The notes beneath the pieces are model-generated. The model did not search any database, was not told where the DNA came from, and saw nothing but the letters and a program-made list of their open reading frames with translations. Below are positions 22,989 through 27,663 of a stretch of DNA of 27,663 nucleotides, piece by piece. A program made the translations under genes and the position numbers. Origin of the DNA: Ruminococcaceae bacterium UBA1320 (GTDB lineage Bacteria > Bacillota > Clostridia > Oscillospirales > Ethanoligenentaceae); the NCBI GenBank assembly GCA_002306975.1, contig DBTI01000098.1, forward strand, positions 1 to 27,663, in the 5' to 3' direction. Position 1 is the first letter of the stretch, and every line of letters starts with the position of its first letter.

Positions 22989-23029
22989 AAAGCCCGTATT
23001 TACTGCGATAAACAGCAAATATGGGCTTT
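22989..23029 (-). terminator. Terminator of the nitrilase-like gene
   Basis: AAAGCCCGTATTTACTG and CAGCAAATATGGGCTTT pair over 17 positions with two imperfect pairs, and TTTTTC follows on the minus strand, about 10 bases after the stop codon. Confidence 0.8.
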
Positions 23030-23038
23030 CATAATAAA

Positions 23039-24340
23039 CTAAAGGCTGCTAGTAGGCAATAAATCTTTTGAATCAAATATCTGCACGTATCCTGAACCTT
23101 TGGGTGCTTCATAACAGCCGTTGATTTTATAAAGCGGGTTGTTCGAAAAAGGATAAATGGAGCTGTTCCAAAGCTGTGTATCTAAAATCACAGCGCCGTT
23201 CAAGTTAATTTGGTCATCAACCCTGATTTGAACAGCAGGATCAACATTTGAAAAATTGTTGCTTACTTCATATATCTTATTTCCGTTATTTATCTGATCA
23301 TTATCGGATTGATTCCACACCTGAACGTGAGCGCCGTAAATACGGTCATCGGTCGGGTTGAGTGCTGTAAGACCGTCGCAGTTAAAAGCATATGAATTGG
23401 GTTTGTTGCCTGTTACCGGCAGCAGGCAGACAGAACCCGGCTGCAAATCCATGCCGCCTGACGGAACTAGCTGGATATCCACATATTCGTCGTTAAATTT
23501 TAACCGGCCTTGATCCAGTTCGATAAGTCCGTCACCGTCTTTAATATATCCCGAAACCGCGTGATCAAGGCATATTTCAATGCCAAATTTGATGGGTTTT
23601 CCGTCGCTGTGGTTTACATTGGTCAATGCAAAAACTGCGCCGCCTTCCGATTCTCCGACGACATCAACAGGTATCAGCGTTTTATTATCCAGCGGAAGAA
23701 TATTATTTTTAAAAACATTTGCCGCAAGACGATAGTTTATAAAGTCTATTCTTGATTTGAGATGCTTTCTTGAAGCATAGCAGATTTCTCCGTTGCCTGC
23801 GCCGCCAAGCTGTATCAGCGACGTATTGTAACACTCCGGATTCTGTGATAAATCGATTTCATAAAACGCACCGGATTTTTTCGTGTCAAATGATGCACTT
23901 ACACACGTTCCGAAAACAAAAAGCCAATTGGAATACTTATCGTCAGCCACGATTTTTTTCAACTCGCCGAAAAGACCCGGCCACGCCTTGTCATAAGGGG
24001 GCGGGAGCACAAACGGCGCATCCGCCCAACCGTTTATGAGGTCGTGCAGATATGCGCCGCCAGCGCCCCTGTAGAGAAACTCCGGCGCCATAAATATTTT
24101 CAGTGTATCATTACTGCTGTCTGCTTTTTCAAGCGCCTTCAATATTGCTTTTTCCGTAAACATAACTCTGGCGTCAATGTCCATGCACTGGCTCAGCACA
24201 TCAAGGCGCCTGTCAACATTATTGTGTAAACCCGCATAATCAAACGGGCTATACTTAAGGTCGTCACCGGTTTGGGTGTAAGCTATTGGGCCGGTATGTA
24301 TTTCCCATGCAACAAACTGCACTTTACTGTAATTTGGCAT
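23039..24340 (-). CDS. Nitrilase-superfamily (carbon-nitrogen hydrolase) protein
   Basis: The 433-residue soluble protein has no signal peptide. The Glu-Lys-Cys triad of carbon-nitrogen hydrolases can be placed: Glu87 in IFMAPEFLYRG, Lys192 or Lys195 in SRKHLKSRID, and Cys257 in FGIEICLDHAV. Insertions between these and a long C-terminal region (IYGAHVQVWNQSDNDQINNG, YEAPKGSGYVQIFDS) make it larger than the usual 260-330 residues, so it is a divergent branch and the substrate cannot be guessed. The ATG at 24340 has AAGGAG about 10 bases upstream. It follows two paralogous genes in the same direction after a 283-base gap, and ends with its own terminator. Confidence 0.7.
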   Translation of the reverse strand: MPNYSKVQFVAWEIHTGPIAYTQTGDDLKYSPFDYAGLHNNVDRRLDVLSQCMDIDARVMFTEKAILKALEKADSSNDTLKIFMAPEFLYRGAGGAYLHDLINGWADAPFVLPPPYDKAWPGLFGELKKIVADDKYSNWLFVFGTCVSASFDTKKSGAFYEIDLSQNPECYNTSLIQLGGAGNGEICYASRKHLKSRIDFINYRLAANVFKNNILPLDNKTLIPVDVVGESEGGAVFALTNVNHSDGKPIKFGIEICLDHAVSGYIKDGDGLIELDQGRLKFNDEYVDIQLVPSGGMDLQPGSVCLLPVTGNKPNSYAFNCDGLTALNPTDDRIYGAHVQVWNQSDNDQINNGNKIYEVSNNFSNVDPAVQIRVDDQINLNGAVILDTQLWNSSIYPFSNNPLYKINGCYEAPKGSGYVQIFDSKDLLPTSSL

Positions 24341-24443
24341 CTTGTCAGCTCCTTTTATGTTAATTCATAAATAGACGGTGTTAGAGAAAAGGACATTGAA
24401 TGCCCCTTGTTCACCTGACTGTTTGCTTCTAAACGAAGTGTTT

Positions 24444-24476
24444 TAAGCTGTGGCAGACCTGCTGCCACGCAGCTTA
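24444..24476 (-). other. Hairpin upstream of the nitrilase-like gene
   Basis: TAAGCTG-TGGCAG (24444-24456) and CTGCCA-CG-CAGCTTA (24462-24476) form a 13-bp stem with a two-base bulge and a 5-base loop. There is no T-run on the transcribed strand. It may be a processing or stability stem between the paralogue pair and the hydrolase gene. Confidence 0.4.
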
Positions 24477-24523
24477 TAAATAACAGTATTTATAACAATT
24501 ATATTTTTAAAAAGGAAACCAAA

Positions 24524-24585
24524 AGGGGGTTCTCCTCCGGCGGGGGATAAACAAAAACGATTCCTCTTTTTTGAAATTGCTATAA
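24524..24585 (+). repeat. Dispersed intergenic repeat, copy D
   Basis: AGGGGGTTCTCCTCCGGCGG, then GGGATAAACAAAAACGATTC and a final TTTGAAATTGCTATAA. It shares the CCGGCGGGGGA block with copy A and the terminal core with all copies. Confidence 0.6.
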
Positions 24586-24623
24586 TGTGAACGCAGCTCA
24601 TTCAATGCCCTGCTCTTTAAGTA

Positions 24624-25244
24624 TTACTGCTGGTTTTCGATTTTGAACTGGTAGCCATCTTGTGCATTGCCGTAAAGAGCGATTGTAACATTTGAAACAC
24701 CCTCTAGGTTTTGCTCAAAGAAGTGATCTGAATCAAGGACGGCTGAGCTAAGCTGCTCACCCTCTTGTATTTCTGAAGCAATGCCCCAGTAGAGCTTCGG
24801 GTGAAGGACAAAAGTCGCCTTTTGGTCGTAGCCGACAATGTTCTTGGACATCATGATGCGCCCATCCTTATAAAGGTCAACGCTGATGCCATTTTCAACA
24901 TGAACATTGTTACAGACGTCAATTGATCTTGTGTTGCCCGCACTTCCATCCGCAGTAATTACGATACCTGTATCATCTTTTGATACAATATATTTATTGC
25001 CGATAACCGAAGGAAGCTTATTTGTTTTGCATGAGCCGCCATTCCATGAAGAACTGACTTCAGTATCAATCGGGAATACAAACTGGCAGGATGACTCACG
25101 TCCAACATCTTTGATTACCTTCCACGCGACACCGTCTTCGAGGCAGTCGAAGGTTGGAATCTCATTTTTCATGAAAATAAATATATTGGGCAGATCCATG
25201 TTCATTGACTTGTTGACATACGTGATATTTACGCTTGAACCCAT
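24624..25244 (-). CDS. Unrecognised protein, tandem paralogue 2
   Basis: This 206-residue protein has no signal peptide, membrane segment or catalytic motif I recognise. Alternating hydrophobic and polar stretches (VNITYVNKSMNMDLPNIFIF, ENGISVDLYKDGRIMMSKNI, NVTIALYGNAQDGYQFKIE) suggest a mainly beta-sheet fold. The segment KATFVLHPKLYWGIASEIQE is the best conserved between this copy and its upstream neighbour, which is about four-fifths identical by eye. Three cysteines (FDC, SSC, GSC) are shared. The ATG at 25244 has AAAGGA 11 bases upstream, a weaker site than that of the first copy. The gene is 32 bases after paralogue 1 and before the nitrilase-like gene. Function unknown. Confidence 0.75.
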   Translation of the reverse strand: MGSSVNITYVNKSMNMDLPNIFIFMKNEIPTFDCLEDGVAWKVIKDVGRESSCQFVFPIDTEVSSSWNGGSCKTNKLPSVIGNKYIVSKDDTGIVITADGSAGNTRSIDVCNNVHVENGISVDLYKDGRIMMSKNIVGYDQKATFVLHPKLYWGIASEIQEGEQLSSAVLDSDHFFEQNLEGVSNVTIALYGNAQDGYQFKIENQQ

Positions 25245-25276
25245 AATTTAATCATTCCTTTCGTCATTTAAAAATA

Positions 25277-25897
25277 TTATGACTGGCTCTCTATCTTAAA
25301 CTGATAGCCCTCTTCTGCATTGCCGTAAAGAGCAACAGTGACATTTGAAACGCCCTCAAGATTCTGCTCAAAAAAGTTGTCGGAATTGAGCACTGCGGAG
25401 CTGAGCTGGTCCCCTTCCTGTATTTCCGAGGCAATGCCCCAGTAAAGCTTCGGATGAAGAACGAAAGTGGCTTTTTGTCCGTAGCCAACGATGTTCTTGG
25501 AAACCATTTTGCGCCCGTCTTTGAACAGGTCAACGCTTATGCCGTTTTCGACATGAACGTCATTGGAAACATCAATCGACCTGACATTGCCTGCGCTGCC
25601 ATCCGGGATTATTGTAATACCGCTGTCATCCTTCAGAACTGAATATTTGCCGCCGATATCCGAAGGAATCTTCTTGGTAATACAAGTGCCTTTGTCCCAT
25701 GAGGCGCAGACCTCGGTATCTATTGGGAAGGTGAAATTACAGGATGACTCACGCCCCACATCATTGATTACCTTCCATGCGATGCCGTCTTTAAGGCAAT
25801 CAAATGTGGGAATCTCATTCTTTATGAACAGAAATATTTTTGGTAAATCCCTGTTCATCGATTTGTTGACATAGGTGATTTTTACATTACTAGACAT
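25277..25897 (-). CDS. Unrecognised protein, tandem paralogue 1
   Basis: This 206-residue protein is the first of two tandem copies and resembles its neighbour over the full length (SSNVKITYVNKSMNRDLPKI, GRESSCNFTFPIDTEV, LHPKLYWGIASEIQEGDQL). It is probably cytosolic and beta-rich, with no motif I can name. The ATG at 25897 has TAGGAGG 6 bases upstream, an excellent site; a TTG at 25903 overlaps that site and is not used. Strongest divergence between the copies is around residues 65-100 (SWDKGTCITKKIPSDIGGKY here). Candidate -10 TATAAT lies about 130 bases upstream. The GAF/LuxR-type regulator is the next gene upstream and may control the pair. Confidence 0.78.
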   Translation of the reverse strand: MSSNVKITYVNKSMNRDLPKIFLFIKNEIPTFDCLKDGIAWKVINDVGRESSCNFTFPIDTEVCASWDKGTCITKKIPSDIGGKYSVLKDDSGITIIPDGSAGNVRSIDVSNDVHVENGISVDLFKDGRKMVSKNIVGYGQKATFVLHPKLYWGIASEIQEGDQLSSAVLNSDNFFEQNLEGVSNVTVALYGNAEEGYQFKIESQS

Positions 25898-26189
25898 AAG
25901 CAACCTCCTAGATTATTTTTTGAAACCGGTCACTGCTTTTCTTGTGATGACTTGCTGCCCATGTAAACAATTGATTTGCACTGCTCACAAAGCTGCGACA
26001 AATATAGGTAGAATTATATGTACAAGTCTGCCATCACAAATTTGATAGTGCTTTTGCCACCAAGCTTGATAGTAGTCGGTTTAAACCACGTATTTACTAT
26101 ACAATAATATTCACTGTTTTAAAATACCTATATATGAGTAGCAAAAGTAAAAATTAATATTTTCTACCATCATCGGGTAGTAAAACAGT
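25898..26189. other. Intergenic region before the paralogue pair
   Basis: Minus-strand TTTGTG and TATAAT, 16 bases apart near 26010-26037, are a possible promoter for paralogue 1. CTACC/GGTAG at 26164-26180, followed on the minus strand by AAAATATTAATTTTT, is a weak terminator candidate for the regulator. I see no gene here. Confidence 0.35.
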
Positions 26190-26979
26190 TTATATATTTA
26201 TCTCATCAACAGAGATTAAATTTTCCTTAATGGCTTTAACTACGGCTTGCACAGTACAGTTTGCATTTAGCTTTTCAAATATATTTTTCTTATGATACTT
26301 TATCGTATCATAGCAAACGTTCAACTCTATTGATACGGCCTTATCCGTCAAACCGCCGGCAAGCATCAACAGCACGTTTATTTGCTTACTGCTTAGCGAT
26401 ACTTTCCCTGTGGTTGTTTGAGTTATCGGTTTTCGGCAAATCAGTTCGTTTACTATGCACTGTTCAAGCAGCTGGATTACCGCTATTAACTCTTTCTCGA
26501 TTATTTTGTTACAGGTGATCAGCACAAGGCATGACATCAAATTGTCATTTAACATTAAAGGCTTTGAATAAATATAATTGGCGCCTAGAAATGCACAATA
26601 GTGGTGCTGCGGAAGCGTGTAAACTTCCTTTTTTAACGCTAAAGACAATGCCACTGCGTTTGTACCGCTGCTTTTTTCAGCAAAAGACATACCCTCCTGA
26701 ATTTTCTTGAATTCTGAAAGGCTATTTTTATTTGTTTTTTTTGAGAAGAATTCCACCGCTGTCGACCAATAAAAAAGCTGTATGTGTTGGCATGTAATCT
26801 GTAATCCTATCCATGCAACTCTGAAATGCCGCTACCTGTTCGGACTTTTCTCTTCTCTTCCTTTCCAGTTCTTCTGTCTGAATACAAATGGACGGAGATT
26901 CGGCGTCCATTGAAATCCCTGTGTTTATACACTTTCTCCATGACGCAAGGACTTCTTTTTGGTAACTGATTTTTTTCAT
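26190..26979 (-). pseudogene. GAF/LuxR-type transcriptional regulator, interrupted by a frameshift
   Basis: Two overlapping frames read as one protein of about 262 residues. The first (start ATG 26979, GGAGG 7 bases upstream) begins MKKISYQKEVLASWRKCINT, as in the N-terminal region of AcoR-like regulators, and reaches FLLVDSGGILLKKNK before a TAA. The second frame continues with NSLSEFKKIQEGMSFAEKSS, GTNAVALSLALKKEVYTLPQ and HHYCAF, the rest of a GAF-like domain. It then gives a LuxR-type HTH (VSLSSKQINVLLMLAGGLTD, KAVSIELNVCYDTIKYHKKN). The break is at eight A in the coding strand (26735-26742); seven A would join the frames. It may be a sequencing error, a true mutation, phase variation or slippage. 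It lies upstream of the paralogue pair. Confidence 0.72.
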
Positions 26980-27065
26980 AAAAAATCCTCCTGCTTTTTG
27001 AAAACTCATTGGTTTTCAATGTTTTATCTAACACATAAGCGTTTCCGCTCATGTAATCAGCAGAG

Positions 27066-27126
27066 AAAAAAGCCGGTGAAAATGTGGGACAAGATTAAGA
27101 CTTACCCGCATTTACACCGGTTTTTT
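27066..27126 (-). terminator. Terminator-like hairpin in the leader of the GAF/LuxR-type regulator
   Basis: AAAAAAGCCGGTG-AAATG-GGG pairs with CCC-CATTT-CACCGGTTTTTT; on the minus strand TTTTTTCTCTGC follows. It lies about 90 bases before the ATG at 26979 and downstream of the predicted promoter, so it may be an attenuator. It could also end plus-strand transcripts. Confidence 0.6.
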
Positions 27127-27144
27127 ACCGACTCGTATTCAATT

Positions 27145-27176
27145 ATTCGGAATTTATCGTCAAAAGCATTCCGAAT
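27145..27176 (-). other. Inverted repeat upstream of the leader terminator
   Basis: ATTCGGAAT (27145-27153) and ATTCCGAAT (27168-27176) form a 9-bp perfect stem with a 14-base loop. With the terminator-like hairpin it makes a two-hairpin leader; alternatively it is a protein-binding palindrome. Confidence 0.45.
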
Positions 27177-27235
27177 ATACCGCATTATATATCCGCTCAT
27201 TGGAGTAGATGTAAATTATTATTATATTTAGTATA

Positions 27236-27265
27236 AATATATCATAATTAGAGATATTGCGTCAA
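27236..27265 (-). promoter_or_regulatory. Candidate promoter of the GAF/LuxR-type regulator
   Basis: TTGACG (27265-27260) and TATATT (27241-27236) are 18 bases apart on the minus strand. The resulting leader would be about 250 bases and would include both hairpins. Confidence 0.5.
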
Positions 27266-27327
27266 TATAAGAACATAAGGGATTTCTACATTAGAAAGCA
27301 ATAAACATTTTTGGAGTATTTAATAAA

Positions 27328-27368
27328 AAAAGAGAACACTCCTAACGATGTTTGGAGTGTTCTCTTTT
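27328..27368 (-). terminator. Terminator of the nitroreductase gene
   Basis: AAAAGAGAACACTCC and its exact complement form a 15-bp stem with an 11-base loop, followed on the minus strand by a T-run (CTCTTTTTTTATTAAA). Confidence 0.9.
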
Positions 27369-27409
27369 GGAAAAGTCAGGTGAATAATGTTTTGCTTGAA
27401 CAATTTAAT

Positions 27410-27663
27410 TTATTTTATGATATGGATGGTGCCATCTTTGCGCGCCGGAATGCCTGATTCCTTGCCAATATAGCCTATCGCAGCAGCAGAGCAGATGGTG
27501 TGCTCTTTGGGAATGCCCAACTCAAAAAGGTAATTGCGTATCTCGGTGTCATTCCGCAACCAGTGTAACTGGTTGATATAGCAACTGCCCAATCCCAGCG
27601 AATGCGCAGCCAGAAAGATGTTTTCCAATGCAAGTGAACAATCTGCCATGGCATTTTCATAAT
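27410..27663 (-). CDS. Nitroreductase family protein, C-terminal part (cut by window edge)
   Basis: About 83 C-terminal residues of an FMN-dependent nitroreductase-fold protein are present. YENAMADCSLALENIFLAAH followed by SLGLGSCYINQLHWL is the flavin-binding and dimer-interface helix of the family. AAAIGYIGKESGIPARKDGT near the end is the conserved GYP-type loop with a Tyr-Ile variant. The frame is open to position 27663, so the true start is outside the window. Such proteins reduce nitro compounds, quinones or other substrates with NAD(P)H; the substrate cannot be told from this part. Confidence 0.85.
   Translation of the reverse strand, partial: YENAMADCSLALENIFLAAHSLGLGSCYINQLHWLRNDTEIRNYLFELGIPKEHTICSAAAIGYIGKESGIPARKDGTIHIIK

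Noticed and set aside
1..27663. CRISPR arrays, tRNA, rRNA, transposase or integrase genes
   Set aside because: No regularly spaced repeats, no cloverleaf-like or rRNA sequence, and no recombinase motif were seen anywhere in the window.

Overview
This window comes from an anaerobic, nitrogen-fixing Firmicute of the class Clostridia. The placement rests on gene content: a clostridial nif layout with split homocitrate synthase (nifV-omega and nifV-alpha), a nifN-nifB fusion, nifI1/nifI2 between nifH and nifD, a GntR/LacI-type AraR, AT-rich intergenic DNA and strong GGAGG-type ribosome binding sites. I would guess a ruminococcal/oscillospiral relative, but the sequence alone does not fix the genus.

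Layout. Positions 1-1857 hold the end of an arabinose region, all on the minus strand: the first part of araB (cut by the window edge) and its repressor gene araR, with a clear promoter and AraR-type operator before araB. Positions 2049-3394 hold a plus-strand AI-2E family membrane protein with its terminator. Positions 3507-5050 carry three small minus-strand genes: a GIY-YIG-like protein, a DUF6530-like protein and a HIT hydrolase.

The core is a minus-strand operon of about 14.5 kb, read from 19741 down to 5198: nifH, nifI1, nifI2, nifD, nifK, nifE, nifN-B, a [2Fe-2S] ferredoxin, modA, modB, nifV-omega, nifV-alpha, an AnfO-family gene and a repeat protein I do not recognise. Together they encode Mo-nitrogenase (NifH, NifDK), its ammonium-responsive PII-type switch (NifI1/I2), FeMo-cofactor assembly (NifE, NifN-B), molybdate capture and entry (ModA, ModB, with no ModC here), homocitrate synthesis (NifV pair) and a likely electron carrier. 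Several junctions carry RNA hairpins that could set unequal expression. The nifH leader contains three consecutive hairpins, each followed by a T-tract on the transcribed strand, which suggests control by transcription attenuation. Divergent from nifH is a regulator joining an excisionase-type HTH to a periplasmic-binding-protein-like domain, a candidate small-molecule (perhaps oxyanion) sensor for the cluster.

Positions 21807-27663 are an accessory region on the minus strand: a ketopantoate reductase-like gene, a nitrilase-superfamily gene, two tandem paralogues of an unrecognised protein (about four-fifths identical by eye), a GAF/LuxR-type regulator broken by a frameshift in a run of eight A, and the 3' part of a nitroreductase. 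A short dispersed repeat ending in a TTTGAAATTGCAATAA-like core occurs four times in intergenic DNA across the window.
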